This document shows positions 50,821-63,938 of a stretch of 64,000 nt of DNA, piece after piece. The first letter of the stretch is position 1. Each line of letters begins with the position of its first letter. The translations under genes and the position numbers were made by a program. The stretch spans positions 3,677,304-3,741,303 of the forward strand of contig KB906767.1 in the NCBI GenBank assembly GCA_000381625.1, read 5' to 3'. The DNA comes from Bryobacterales bacterium KBS 96 (GTDB lineage Bacteria; Acidobacteriota; Terriglobia; Bryobacterales; Bryobacteraceae). The notes under the pieces were generated by a model. The model searched no databases. It was not told the origin of the DNA and saw only the letters and a list, made by a program, of their open reading frames with translations.

Positions 50821-52395
50821 TCAGTCATAGCTGCTTGTCGGCCACAACTTCACCGGTTTGCCGGTCGTATCTTTGTATTGTTCCCGGAGTTGCTTGAGTT
50901 TCCCGACCAGATCGTCGACCACCGGCTCATATGCCGGATTTACTTTGTACCCGGACCATTCGAACAAGTTTTCCATTTCGTCCGGATCCTTTTCCAAGTC
51001 GAACAACTCCCACTCATTCACCGTGTAATAGCTGATCAGCTTATATCGCTCGGTGCGAATCCCATAGTGTGGAAGTACCCAGTGCGGCGGAGCGAATTCG
51101 TAATAGTGATAGTACATCGACGTCCGCCAATCCGATGGAGCATGGCCTCTCAATACCGGGGCCAGGCTTCTGCCCTGCATATCCGCGGGGATTGGAAGGC
51201 CGACCAGGTCGAGCACGGTCGGCGCATTATCGATGTTAACTACCCATTCCTTGCTGACGCTGCCCGCCTTCACATGGCCCGGATAGCGGATCATCCAGGG
51301 CACGCGAAGAGCTTGCTCATACATGAATCGCTTGTCAAACCAGCCGTGATCGCCAAGAAAGAAGCCGTGATCGGTCGTATAAACAATGATGGTGTTCTCC
51401 GCCAATCCGTTCTTATCTAGAAAATCGAGCAGCCGGCCTACGTTTTCATCCTGCGAGCGCAGTGTCGCTAAAAAATGGCTCATGAACTGTTGATAATTCC
51501 ACTGTTTTCGCTGGCGGTCCGTCAAGCTTTTCGGCGGATTGAAATCCGGCATGTTTTCGATCCGCATACGTGCCTCCCGCGCGGGCGCCGCCCGCATGGA
51601 ATAGTCGTCCCAAAAGGTGCCGGGCTCGGGGATACGGACATTATCGTAAAGATGTTCGTACTTATGAGGAGGATTGAACGGGCGATGATCGTTGAAGAAT
51701 TGGACCATCATCAGGAAGGGCTCCTTGAATTGCTGCATCCCCTTGATGGCTAAATCGGTCACATTGTCGGTGATGTAACCGGAATAGCTTTTCTCTTCGA
51801 TCGCGTCGCTGCCAAGACTCGGATTTTGCAGATAGCCGTTGGGGTTATAGTATGGCCCTCCGGCTCCGTTTTTATAAACAAAATAATCGAAGCCGGTTTT
51901 CGCCGGATTGGCGGGCAAATGCCACTTGCCCACCATGCCGGTCTGATAGCCGTCGCGCTTCAGTATTTTCGGAAAAGTCTCCTGCGATGCATCGAAGCTA
52001 GGAGAGGTTTGGCCGCCCGTTGTTTCTCCCGGATTCGAAATCATTCCGTTCAGGTGGTTGTATTTGCCTGTTAGCAGCGTGGCCCGGCCGGGAGCGCATA
52101 GCGCATTGGTGACAAAGCTATTGTCAAAGCGCATCCCCTCGGCGGCAATCCGATCGATGTGCGGCGTCTTAATCAGTTGGCTTCCGTAACAGCTCAAAGC
52201 CCCGAGCGGCACTCCTTCGCCGGTAATCCAGAGAATATTTGGCTTGCGCGATGAGTCCGCACCCGCAGATTTTCGCGGCGGCGATTCGGAACTCGATTGC
52301 GCTGACAGAAGGGGCGCCAGCAGATTTGAACCGAATGCGAGGCCGCCGAGTCTTTTCAACGCCTCACCTCGCGAGATGCCGTCATCTTTCTTCAT
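50821..52395 (-). CDS. Exported sulfatase-family protein, Tat-type leader
   Basis: 524 residues from ATG 52395 (in-frame starts also exist at 52425 and 52449). The leader MKKDDGISRGEALKRLGGLA resembles a Tat signal although the twin-Arg is single. The nucleophile motif is C100-A-P-G-R104 in NALCAPGRATLLTGKY, convertible to formylglycine. The second conserved block is VYTTDHGFFLGDHGWFDKRF. The first metal site, normally DD or ED in NIxxIxxDD, reads NILWITGEGVPLGALSCYG, so at least one calcium-binding Asp is lost. It may still be active, or may act on a phosphate ester or be inactive. No sulfatase maturase is in the window. Confidence 0.88.
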   Translation of the reverse strand: MKKDDGISRGEALKRLGGLAFGSNLLAPLLSAQSSSESPPRKSAGADSSRKPNILWITGEGVPLGALSCYGSQLIKTPHIDRIAAEGMRFDNSFVTNALCAPGRATLLTGKYNHLNGMISNPGETTGGQTSPSFDASQETFPKILKRDGYQTGMVGKWHLPANPAKTGFDYFVYKNGAGGPYYNPNGYLQNPSLGSDAIEEKSYSGYITDNVTDLAIKGMQQFKEPFLMMVQFFNDHRPFNPPHKYEHLYDNVRIPEPGTFWDDYSMRAAPAREARMRIENMPDFNPPKSLTDRQRKQWNYQQFMSHFLATLRSQDENVGRLLDFLDKNGLAENTIIVYTTDHGFFLGDHGWFDKRFMYEQALRVPWMIRYPGHVKAGSVSKEWVVNIDNAPTVLDLVGLPIPADMQGRSLAPVLRGHAPSDWRTSMYYHYYEFAPPHWVLPHYGIRTERYKLISYYTVNEWELFDLEKDPDEMENLFEWSGYKVNPAYEPVVDDLVGKLKQLREQYKDTTGKPVKLWPTSSYD

Positions 52396-52479
52396 GGCTT
52401 TTTCATCCGAAGAGTACACACTCATGGTAGAACCAATGAGACCTATCATTCCGAAATTGGCGAGTTATATCCGAACGCA

Positions 52480-54219
52480 CTATGCCTTCGGCACAAACTG
52501 ATCCATAACTGCCTTTCGCAACAGATCCGGAGGCAATAGTCCTTCCGACAGGATGAAATCGTGGAACTTTTGTAAGTTGAATTTTGGTCCCATGCCCTTT
52601 TCGACATCGGACCGCAACTGTAACAGTCGCGTGTAGCCATCGAAGTAAGACACGGCTTGTCCGGGCATGCGGAACGTGAAGCGATCCACTTCTTCCGTGG
52701 CGAAGGCTTCGGAAAGAACCACGTCTTTTTCGAGCAAATCGAGCGCTTGCCGGCGAGTCAGCTTTCCCTCCTGAAGTTCGGGGTCGACAAACGCGCGAGC
52801 CGCACGAAGCAAACGGAGTTGCAACGAGATCAGCTTCGCGTCATCTGGCATGTATGGATACATGAACCACTCCGCGTAAAGCGCCCAGCCTTCGACGTTC
52901 GTGCTGTTGAACGCGAAAATGGCGCGAGCCTGGGAAACGCCGCGCTCCACCATGGCCGTAAATTGCAAATCGTGGCCGGGACGGGCTTCGTGCGCGGTTA
53001 ACGTCCAGGCAGCGGCCGGGAAGGTGAAATCGTCGTACTTTAGCGCTTCTCCCGTTGATCCAACGGTTCCGGCGGGGAGCACGAACTGACCTCGCTCCCC
53101 GTTGTTGCCGATCAGTGTCGGCGGCAGGTAATGGGGCGCGGGTTGCTGCGCCGTCTCGGCGGCGGAGGCCAATCGGATGATGCAGGGACGAGAAGGCAGC
53201 GTGACCAGATGTTCCTTGCGAATGATGTTTTCGATCTGCTCCAGCGTTTTGTGATAGGTTGGCATCACCTCGTCCGGTTTAAGTTGATCTTTCTTGAGTT
53301 GGCCGATCACGTCGCGATAATCGACGGACGAATAGCCGCGCTCGTTCGCCACCTTCACCGCGAGGTTTTGCATCTGATTTTGAATTTGGCGGTAGCTTTG
53401 CTTTGCCAGCCGCTCGATATCCGCGGGCGCATAGTCCACGCCGACATTCTCGAGATTGATGGCGTAGAGTTCGGGAGGAAGACGAAAATCGGTTCGCGCT
53501 TTCGGCAGCACTTGCTTTCGCGTGAAGTCCTGGAATTCGGAAAACTGATCTTGCAGCTTTCGTAAAGCCGTTTCGTATCCCGTTATTTTGTACTTCTTGA
53601 ATAGGTCCTCTATGCCGCTCGTATACGAATTCATGTTTGAGAGGTCCTGCTCCACCTCCGCCTTTGCCGGACCGATCAAACCAGGCGTATTGAGCTTGGA
53701 ACGAAAAACTTGTTCAGCCAACACCGTGGTGGGCGTGTATCCCGCGTCCATGCCGGCGTAACGCTGCAACCGGATCAAGGCCTGCTTCTGGCGTTCGGGC
53801 GGCACCTGCGGATTGAGCAGCGCCCTGGTCCCGGAAAAAACCATCCGGGGAACGTTTATATAGGGCAGAACGCGCCGTTCATACGCTTCCGAGGAGCGGA
53901 CGTCGCGCTCGCCCGCTTTGATCAGGATTTCGAGATCCTGTTTCACCAGCGGATCTTTCTCGGAGGCGAGCCGGGACTGAAGCTCCTTCACGGCCTGGTT
54001 GGTATCGCGGCGGACCTTCTCAGGCCGGTCCGGGGCCGGAATCGTGATGCGATCGTCCATGCCTTGAACGCCCAGTTCGCCGGCATCTTCCGGTGAGTAT
54101 TGAGCCATGATTTTCAGCAGGACTTGCGCATTCTGGTTGCTTTTGGCGACCCATGCCGGTTGCGAGGGAGCGAGAAGCATGGGAGCCAACGATAAAGCGG
54201 CGAGGAAAATCAGGCGCAT
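52480..54219 (-). CDS. Exported DUF885 metallohydrolase-like protein
   Basis: 579 residues from ATG 54219 (MRLIFLAALSLAPMLLAPSQ, a signal peptide); the open frame upstream to 54405 is not family-like. The zinc motif H-E-x-x-P-G-H is present in TAHEARPGHDLQF. Helical blocks such as YRQIQNQMQNLAVKVANERG, EEQFAT-like sections and ARAFVDPELQEGKLTRRQAL fit the DUF885 fold, related to M3/M32-like peptidases. Members are periplasmic and common in Acidobacteria; their substrates are probably peptides. It is the first of three minus-strand genes reaching the sulfatase. Confidence 0.9.
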   Translation of the reverse strand: MRLIFLAALSLAPMLLAPSQPAWVAKSNQNAQVLLKIMAQYSPEDAGELGVQGMDDRITIPAPDRPEKVRRDTNQAVKELQSRLASEKDPLVKQDLEILIKAGERDVRSSEAYERRVLPYINVPRMVFSGTRALLNPQVPPERQKQALIRLQRYAGMDAGYTPTTVLAEQVFRSKLNTPGLIGPAKAEVEQDLSNMNSYTSGIEDLFKKYKITGYETALRKLQDQFSEFQDFTRKQVLPKARTDFRLPPELYAINLENVGVDYAPADIERLAKQSYRQIQNQMQNLAVKVANERGYSSVDYRDVIGQLKKDQLKPDEVMPTYHKTLEQIENIIRKEHLVTLPSRPCIIRLASAAETAQQPAPHYLPPTLIGNNGERGQFVLPAGTVGSTGEALKYDDFTFPAAAWTLTAHEARPGHDLQFTAMVERGVSQARAIFAFNSTNVEGWALYAEWFMYPYMPDDAKLISLQLRLLRAARAFVDPELQEGKLTRRQALDLLEKDVVLSEAFATEEVDRFTFRMPGQAVSYFDGYTRLLQLRSDVEKGMGPKFNLQKFHDFILSEGLLPPDLLRKAVMDQFVPKA

Positions 54220-54485
54220 GACAACCATAGACGCACACACGCAGGAAACGTTCAACATCCAGTTGGGACGACTACCAAGCGTGCCGCGCTCGGCTATGGG
54301 AACCGTCTCGTGGCAGGTGATCACCGCCTCCGCAAACCGCAACAAGCGAAGAAACCGTTCGTCTTTAGAACGATCTATTCGGATGAGCGGATACTTGTAG
54401 CCCATCCCTTAGAAGGCAGTTTCTTTCCATTCATGCGATCCTGGAACAGCTTTGTGGATGGATTCATGAGATCGCGGCCCTATCG

Positions 54486-55103
54486 ATGCACGCGGCTCAG
54501 CCAGGATGCCGGCGAGCCATGCTAAGCGTCATACTTGCGGCCGTTCTATCGCCGGACGATCCTGACCTAATAGCACGGCTAAAGGAAAAAAATCACGAGG
54601 CCATTGGCGAGGTTTATGACCGTTATGGGAAACTCGCTTATTCGGTCACGTTGCGCATCACGCGAAACCAACAGACGGCGGAAGACCTCGTTCAAGAAGT
54701 ATTTCTGCGCGTTTGGAATCGCGCTCACAAGTTCGATTCGTCGCGTGGATCGCTGGGAATGTGGATTCTATGCATTGCCAGAAATGTCGCTATCGATCAT
54801 TTGCGCTCGACGGCAACGCGAATTGCCAGACGACAATCGACAGAAACGGACCTGGAGAAGCTCTGCTTTCATGACGATTTCGTTAGCCGCATCTCCATCA
54901 TGCAGCAGATGAAAGCGGTGCGGGCTGCCGCTGCGAACCTCAATGCTAATCAGCGCTCTGTTTTAGAACTGGCTTACTTTGAAGGGTTAACGCATTCCGA
55001 AATAGCCGAGCGGCTGAATCAGCCACTCGGCACAATAAAGACATGGGTTCGCACCGCGCTCATAAGCATCCGTAGCGAGATGACACAGGCGGCATCCCGA
55101 TGA
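54486..55103 (+). CDS. ECF sigma factor, SigK-like
   Basis: 205 residues from ATG 54486; ATG 54519 is an alternative start. Region 2: DLIARLKEKNHEAIGEVYDRYGKLAYSVTLRI and QTAEDLVQEVFLRVWNRAHKFDSSRGSL; region 4: ANLNANQRSVLELAYFEGLTHSEIAERLNQPLGTIKTWVRTAL. It ends with an ATGA overlap to an RskA-type anti-sigma gene, as in the classical SigK-RskA pair. It is divergent from the DUF885 gene. The regulon is not apparent here. Confidence 0.95.
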   Translation: MHAAQPGCRRAMLSVILAAVLSPDDPDLIARLKEKNHEAIGEVYDRYGKLAYSVTLRITRNQQTAEDLVQEVFLRVWNRAHKFDSSRGSLGMWILCIARNVAIDHLRSTATRIARRQSTETDLEKLCFHDDFVSRISIMQQMKAVRAAAANLNANQRSVLELAYFEGLTHSEIAERLNQPLGTIKTWVRTALISIRSEMTQAASR

Positions 55104-55822
55104 CGCACGAAGAGATGAACGATCTCTACGAGCTATACGCTCTCGGCGCCATTGAGCCGGAAGAGGCCGGCGAAATCGAAGCTCATCTGCGTGAAGGCTG
55201 CCCGGAGTGTCAGGACATGCTTCGTCGCGCTCTGGCCGTCACCGCCGGGTTCCCGGCATTGGGAGGCATCGTCGATCCACCCCCTCATTTACGCGATCGC
55301 GTCATTGGATCGATCGAACGGCTGCGCACTTCTGCTTCAACTGCCTGGCGCATAGCGTATATCGCGCTTGCCGCCTCAATTGCCCTTCTTGCATGGTCGC
55401 TGACGAGTTATCGAACGTTACGCTCCGATCGCACTCAACTTGCCAGACTAGAGTCCGAACATACTCGACTGGAAATCCTCATTCAACTCTTAACAAACCC
55501 GGAAACTCGAACGGCCCAGGCATCTACTAATGAGAATGCACCTTTGGGACGCGTCTTTCTTGGCCGCGACAACCGTTTTGTTTTTGTGGGGTCGAGGTTG
55601 CCGGCCATCAATGCGACACAGACGTTCGAATTGTGGCTAGTTCCCGCCAAAGGCGCCCCCCGGCCCGCGGGGCTGTTCAGGGGAGAAGATTCACACGCAG
55701 TCTGTCTTTCATCCGCTCCGGTCGATCTTGAAAATACCGCGGCGATTGCCGTCAGTATCGAGCCGCGCTCCGGATCGAATGCCCCGACAACCACGCCGTT
55801 TGTGATTGTGCCTCTCTCGTGA
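55100..55822 (+). CDS. Anti-sigma-K factor RskA-like protein
   Basis: 240 residues overlapping the sigma gene by 4 bases. N-terminal anti-sigma domain MNDLYELYALGAIEPEEAGEIEAHL with the zinc motif H29-x4-C34-P-E-C37. One membrane helix (IAYIALAASIALLAWSLTSY). A short coiled stretch (SDRTQLARLESEHTRLEILI) leads to the RskA external domain (LGRVFLGRDNRFVFVGSRLP, FELWLVPAKGAPRPAGLF, TAAIAVSIEPRSGSNAPT). It sequesters the sigma factor and is expected to be degraded by regulated proteolysis on a redox or envelope signal. Confidence 0.92.
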   Translation: MTHEEMNDLYELYALGAIEPEEAGEIEAHLREGCPECQDMLRRALAVTAGFPALGGIVDPPPHLRDRVIGSIERLRTSASTAWRIAYIALAASIALLAWSLTSYRTLRSDRTQLARLESEHTRLEILIQLLTNPETRTAQASTNENAPLGRVFLGRDNRFVFVGSRLPAINATQTFELWLVPAKGAPRPAGLFRGEDSHAVCLSSAPVDLENTAAIAVSIEPRSGSNAPTTTPFVIVPLS

Positions 55823-55844
55823 CCGGAAGTGAAGAGCCGCGCTC

Positions 55845-55870
55845 GGGCCGGGCGTGCCCGGCCCCCACAC
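55845..55870. repeat. GGGCCGGGC hairpin repeat
   Basis: GGGCCGGGC (55845-55853) and GCCCGGCCC (55856-55864) form a perfect 9-base stem, followed by CCACAC as at 49473-49478. It lies between the RskA-like and DapA-family genes and may end transcription. Confidence 0.8.
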
Positions 55871-55958
55871 GGGACCTCTAGTGATTTCGCGGGGAAGCGC
55901 TCATTTCTCAACTGCGTTCTCGCGCACATCCCTACCGTGGCAGAATCGAAGAATCGTT

Positions 55959-56888
55959 ATGAGCACCATGAACTGGGCCGGCGTCCTCCCGGCTATCACG
56001 ACGCCATTTCAGCCGGATCTTAGCGTGGATCACGCTTTTCTAGCCCGGCACTGTTCCTGGCTGGTCGATAACGGCTGCACCGGCATCGTCGCGCTTGGCT
56101 CCCTTGGCGAAGGACAGACTTTGCATGTGGAAGAGAAGCGCCAGGTTCTGAAGACTTGCGTCGAAGCGGTTGGCGCGCGCGTTCCCATTGTGGCGGGGGT
56201 CTCGGCCTTAAGCACCGCCGATGCCGTGGAGATCGCAGAAACAGCGGAAGCCGCCGGATGCCGCGGCCTGATGGTGCTGCCTCCCTATGTATATGTTGGC
56301 GACTGGCGCGAGATGAAGACGCACGTCGCGGCCGTGCTGCGCGCGACAAATCTCTCGTCGATGCTCTATAACAACCCTGTCGCCTACAAAGTCGATTTTC
56401 TGCCAGCGCAAATCGCCGAACTTCTCGACGAGCACGAGAATTTGCAGGCGGTCAAGGAATCGAGCGCGGATATACGGCGAGTAGCGGCTCTGCGCGAAAT
56501 AGTATCCGAGGGCCGCTTGCGCATTCTTTGCGGCGTGGACGACCTCATCGTCGAAGCCGCCTCAATGGGCGCCGTGGGCTGGATCGCTGGTCTGGTGAAT
56601 GCCTTCCCTCGTGAATCGGTCGGGTTGTTCGACCTCGCGCAACACGGCCGGCACGCCGAAGCCTTTGCTCTTTACAAGTGGTTCTTGCCCCTGCTTCGGA
56701 TGGACACGGTTCCCAAGTTTGTGCAATTGATCAAACTGGTTCAAGAAGAAATCGGCATGGGCAGCAGCCGCGTGCGACCGCCGCGCCTGGTGTTGGATCA
56801 GCGAGAGCAGACGGACGTCCGGCGCATCGTCGCGAAAGCGCTCCAGAATAAGCCGGACATCGGCGTCGGGATCTCGTCCTACGCCTGA
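55959..56888 (+). CDS. DapA-family dihydrodipicolinate synthase-like aldolase
   Basis: 309 residues from ATG 55959. It is a class I aldolase barrel: GVLPAITTPFQPDLSVDH, the GTTGE-like ALGSLGEGQTL, the YNNP motif in SMLYNNPVAYKVDF with the catalytic Tyr, and the Schiff-base Lys in AVKESSADIRRV. The C-terminus (YKWFLPLLRMDTVPKFVQLIKLVQEE) is standard. DapA itself is possible, but the adjacent amino acid permease and the GSLGE variant suggest a catabolic member such as a hydroxyproline- or sugar-acid-pathway enzyme. That choice is open. Confidence 0.85.
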   Translation: MSTMNWAGVLPAITTPFQPDLSVDHAFLARHCSWLVDNGCTGIVALGSLGEGQTLHVEEKRQVLKTCVEAVGARVPIVAGVSALSTADAVEIAETAEAAGCRGLMVLPPYVYVGDWREMKTHVAAVLRATNLSSMLYNNPVAYKVDFLPAQIAELLDEHENLQAVKESSADIRRVAALREIVSEGRLRILCGVDDLIVEAASMGAVGWIAGLVNAFPRESVGLFDLAQHGRHAEAFALYKWFLPLLRMDTVPKFVQLIKLVQEEIGMGSSRVRPPRLVLDQREQTDVRRIVAKALQNKPDIGVGISSYA

Positions 56889-56896
56889 GCTTCGGA

Positions 56897-58396
56897 ATGG
56901 ACTCTGGCGCGAACACGAACGCGAATATGCCTGAAGAGGCCATCGATCGCGAAACCGGCTTCGTTCGCGAATTGGGACTCTTCGATTCCGCGATGGTCGT
57001 CATCGGCGTGATGATCGGGTCAGGTATCTTCATTGTCCCGGCGGATATGGCGCGGAACATCGGCAGCCCCGGCTGGCTGATGGCCGCCTGGGCGTTCACG
57101 GGCGTATTGACGATTGCCGCCGCGCTCTCCTATGGCGAACTCGCCTCGATGATGCCGCGCGCCGGCGGCATGTATGTCTATCTCAGAGAGGCATTCTCAC
57201 CGGTTTGGGGCTTCCTTTATGGCTGGACGCTGTTTACGGTTATCCAGACCGGAACCATTGCCGCCGTCGCGGTTGCCTTCGCTCGCTTCAGCGGCGTACT
57301 GTGGCCATCCATTTCGGAACAAAGATACCTGATCGCTCCGATTCACTTGGCCCAGCGTTACGCGATTTCGCTCTCAACCGCGCAACTCATCGCCATCTTC
57401 GTCATCGCGCTTTTGACTTGGAGTAATAGCCGCGGCATTCATTACGGCAAGCTTGTTCAGAACCTATTTACGTCGGCTAAAATTGCGGCGTTGGCGGCGC
57501 TCATCGTACTTGGTCTGCTCTGGGGATGGAGCAGCACGGCGGTTCACTCCAATTTCGGCAACTTCTGGGCTCCGCACGATTTCAACCCCATCACCTCGTC
57601 CGTGAACGCCGCGACCGCATTCGGATTGTTTGCCGCCATCTGCGTCTCGCAATCGGGGTCGCTGTTTTCAGCGGATTCGTGGCACGACATCACCTTTGCC
57701 TCGGGAGAGGTCCGCAATCCCTCCTGGACGGTTCCTCGGGCGCTAGCTCTCGGCACAATTACCGTCATTGTTCTCTACCTGCTGGCGAATCTCGCCTATC
57801 TGGTCACGCTTCCTCTGAGCGTGATTCAACACGCTCCCGCCGACCGGGTAGCCACAGCGATGCTCGAACATATTTTTCCAGGATGGGGAAGTCCCCTGAT
57901 GGCGATCGCTATTATGATCTCGACGTTCGGCTGCATCAATAGCCTGGTGCTCGCCGGCCCGCGAGTTTATTACTCAATGGCCGAAGATGGTTTATTCCTG
58001 AAGCCGGCGGCCAAGTTGAACCGAGCCAGAGTTCCCGGCTGGTCGTTGCTGGTGCAAGGTATCTGGTCTGCGGCGCTCGTGCTGCCGCGAACATATAACT
58101 CCACAACTCGGGAATACGGCAATCTATATAGCAACCTTCTCGATTACGTAATCTCCGCTGCGCTGATTTTCTATATCCTCACCATCATCGGCGTCATTCG
58201 CCTGCGCCGTATCCGTCCCGATGCCATTCGCCCCTATCGCGCGTGGGGCTATCCGGTTGTACCGCTCGTCTATATCGCCGGGGCTGGTGCGGTGCTCTTC
58301 TGCCTCTTTGCATTTCGCCCGGCGACCACATGGCCGGGCCTCTTGATCGTGCTGTGCGGCGTGCCTGTTTACGCCGTCAGTCGCCGCCGGCGATGA
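56897..58396 (+). CDS. APC-family amino acid permease
   Basis: 499 residues starting 8 bases after the DapA-family gene, so probably cotranscribed. Twelve membrane helices. TM1 has the unwound amino-acid-binding motif GVMIGSGIFIVP, TM2-3 the SYGELASMMPRAGGMYVYLREAF block, and TM6 a broken helix near SGSLFSADSWHDITFASGEVRNP. This is the LAT/basic amino acid or polyamine antiporter branch. The paired aldolase suggests uptake of the amino acid that feeds it (inference). Confidence 0.9.
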   Translation: MDSGANTNANMPEEAIDRETGFVRELGLFDSAMVVIGVMIGSGIFIVPADMARNIGSPGWLMAAWAFTGVLTIAAALSYGELASMMPRAGGMYVYLREAFSPVWGFLYGWTLFTVIQTGTIAAVAVAFARFSGVLWPSISEQRYLIAPIHLAQRYAISLSTAQLIAIFVIALLTWSNSRGIHYGKLVQNLFTSAKIAALAALIVLGLLWGWSSTAVHSNFGNFWAPHDFNPITSSVNAATAFGLFAAICVSQSGSLFSADSWHDITFASGEVRNPSWTVPRALALGTITVIVLYLLANLAYLVTLPLSVIQHAPADRVATAMLEHIFPGWGSPLMAIAIMISTFGCINSLVLAGPRVYYSMAEDGLFLKPAAKLNRARVPGWSLLVQGIWSAALVLPRTYNSTTREYGNLYSNLLDYVISAALIFYILTIIGVIRLRRIRPDAIRPYRAWGYPVVPLVYIAGAGAVLFCLFAFRPATTWPGLLIVLCGVPVYAVSRRRR

Positions 58397-58472
58397 TCTA
58401 AATGTAGGATTTCGCAAATCCAATGACGTTGGTTGATCCCTGAGGCGTTGCCTGCATGTCCGTTCGGGAAGA

Positions 58473-58892
58473 TTAGTCCAACAACTGTTCGGCCGCGTCG
58501 ACTCGCGCTTGCGCGGCAAGCATCTGCGCAAGTGCTTCATCGATGTTGTCGACGGGAGGCTGGCGCTCAACAGCTTCTTGCGCTTCCGTCAGCCGCCGGC
58601 GTGCTTCTTCCACATTGATATCGCGGCCAAACTCGGCGTGCTCGGCAAGAACGCGGACATGGTTGTCCATTACCTCGATAAAGCCGCCATCTACCGCGAG
58701 CACGCGATCTCCGTTGCTTGTCGAAGAAGAAGAGAAGCTGAGCACTCCCGCGCCGAGTTGCCCCAGCAGCGGAGCATGATCCGGCAGAATGCCAAGATAC
58801 CCGTCCCTGCCTGGGATTTCGACGGCCGTCACCGGTTCATCGATCAATTGCCGCTCCGGCGTTGCGACTTGCAGTTGTAGCGTGTCCGCCAT
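58473..58892 (-). CDS. atpC: F1-ATPase epsilon subunit
   Basis: 139 residues. The N-terminal beta-sandwich (LQLQVATPERQLIDEPVTAVEIPGRDGYLGILPDHAPLLGQL) and the C-terminal helical hairpin (EEARRRLTEAQEAVERQ and AQARVDAAEQLLD) are both present. It belongs to the rotor stalk and regulates ATP hydrolysis through its C-terminal helices. It is the last gene of the minus-strand atp operon, 12 bases after atpD. Confidence 0.95.
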   Translation of the reverse strand: MADTLQLQVATPERQLIDEPVTAVEIPGRDGYLGILPDHAPLLGQLGAGVLSFSSSSTSNGDRVLAVDGGFIEVMDNHVRVLAEHAEFGRDINVEEARRRLTEAQEAVERQPPVDNIDEALAQMLAAQARVDAAEQLLD

Positions 58893-58903
58893 CGTGGTCG
58901 AGT

Positions 58904-61236
<2,333 letters not shown>

Positions 61237-61240
61237 GCAA

Positions 61241-62785
<1,545 letters not shown>

Positions 62786-62796
62786 TTAGCTGTCCT

Positions 62797-63348
62797 TTAA
62801 GATACCGGAGAGAGCTGCTGGCGCAGCGCCTCAAGCCGTCCAAGCAGCGAGCCGTCGTATTCTTTGGAGCCGAACCGCGCGACGATTCCCCCGATAATGG
62901 CCCCGTTGATCCTGTAGAGCGGCCTGACGCGCTTTCCCGTCGCTTCCACAAGCGCTTCCTCGACAGCTTGTTTTTGTTCGCCGGTTAGATCCGTTGCCGA
63001 GGTAATTTCCACGCGCGCAAGACCCAGTCGAATATCGATGGCCTCTTCAAAGCTCTCCAGGATGTGCCGGAGGTCTTTTACGCGCCGGTGTTCGACGATA
63101 ACCATGAGAAAATTGCGAATAAGTCGGTCCAGGCCATCTTCCTCGATGAGTTTCCCGACTAACGCGATTTTTTTACTCCGGGAAACCGCCGGCGATTGGA
63201 GAACCCGGTGCAAATCGGGCGAGATATCCAAAAGCTGCACCGCTTTTCGAAGCTGTTGCACGGCCTGCTCCGGAGCCAGATCCGAATCGGGAGCGAATAC
63301 AGCATCGGCAAGAGCGTCGGCGTAATGGATGGATAAAGCATTCGTCAT
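62797..63348 (-). CDS. atpH: F1-ATPase delta subunit
   Basis: 183 residues. N-terminal six-helix bundle (IHYADALADAVFAPDSD, LDISPDLHRVLQSPAVSRSKKIALV) and C-terminal domain (ARVEITSATDLTGEQKQAVEEAL, DGSLLGRLEALRQQL). It links F1 to the b-subunit stator. Its ATG overlaps the atpF stop by 4 bases (ATGA). Confidence 0.94.
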   Translation of the reverse strand: MTNALSIHYADALADAVFAPDSDLAPEQAVQQLRKAVQLLDISPDLHRVLQSPAVSRSKKIALVGKLIEEDGLDRLIRNFLMVIVEHRRVKDLRHILESFEEAIDIRLGLARVEITSATDLTGEQKQAVEEALVEATGKRVRPLYRINGAIIGGIVARFGSKEYDGSLLGRLEALRQQLSPVS

Positions 63349-63938
63349 GCGCTGACGACTCTCCTCGGCAACGCGTTCGCGAACGAGCGGACAAGCCGAT
63401 CGCGATCGGCTTCGTTTACGTTATCGCGCAAATGCGCCGTCGCCAGATCGACCGCCAACTGAACCGCATGCTGGCGCAACGTCAATTGCGCCTGACGCCG
63501 CAGCGACTCGATCTCGCGAGCGGTGTGATCGTAAATCCGCTCCATGGCCAGTCTGGTTTCCTCGTCGATGCGTTGGCTTTCTCGCTGCATCTCCGCTTTG
63601 GCCGCTTCGCGCAATCGTTGGATTTCGGCGCCGAGCGTCGCCATCTTGCGGTCGACCTCGGACGATCGGAATTCGGCTTCGATTTTTAGCCCGGTTGCAT
63701 CCTTAATGGCTCGCTGAATCTCTTCGGTGCGCGCGTTAAAGAAAGCAGGACCCTTTCGATAGGCCCAGTAACCGATGCCGCCGACGAGCAGGGCGAAATC
63801 AATCCATTTCCAGATGACCAGCGGGTCTTCATTGGATTGAAGCGCATTTCGATACGGGTGCGCAGAACGCTGCTCCTGCGCGCTTGCAGAAACCAGAATG
63901 GCGCCGGAGAGCGCCGCCAAAAGGAAAAGCCGTCTCAT
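63345..63938 (-). CDS. atpF: ATP synthase F0 b subunit
   Basis: 197 residues. It starts with a signal-like stretch (MRRLFLLAALSGAILVSASA) followed by a second membrane helix (VIWKWIDFALLVGGIGYWAY, about 41-60) and a long charged stalk helix (EEIQRAIKDATGLKIEAEFR through AQLTLRQHAVQLAVDLATAH). The extra hydrophobic N-terminus is longer than in E. coli AtpF and occurs in other acidobacterial and delta-proteobacterial b subunits. The start overlaps the stop of the preceding b'-type gene (TAATG). Confidence 0.93.
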   Translation of the reverse strand: MRRLFLLAALSGAILVSASAQEQRSAHPYRNALQSNEDPLVIWKWIDFALLVGGIGYWAYRKGPAFFNARTEEIQRAIKDATGLKIEAEFRSSEVDRKMATLGAEIQRLREAAKAEMQRESQRIDEETRLAMERIYDHTAREIESLRRQAQLTLRQHAVQLAVDLATAHLRDNVNEADRDRLVRSFANALPRRVVSA

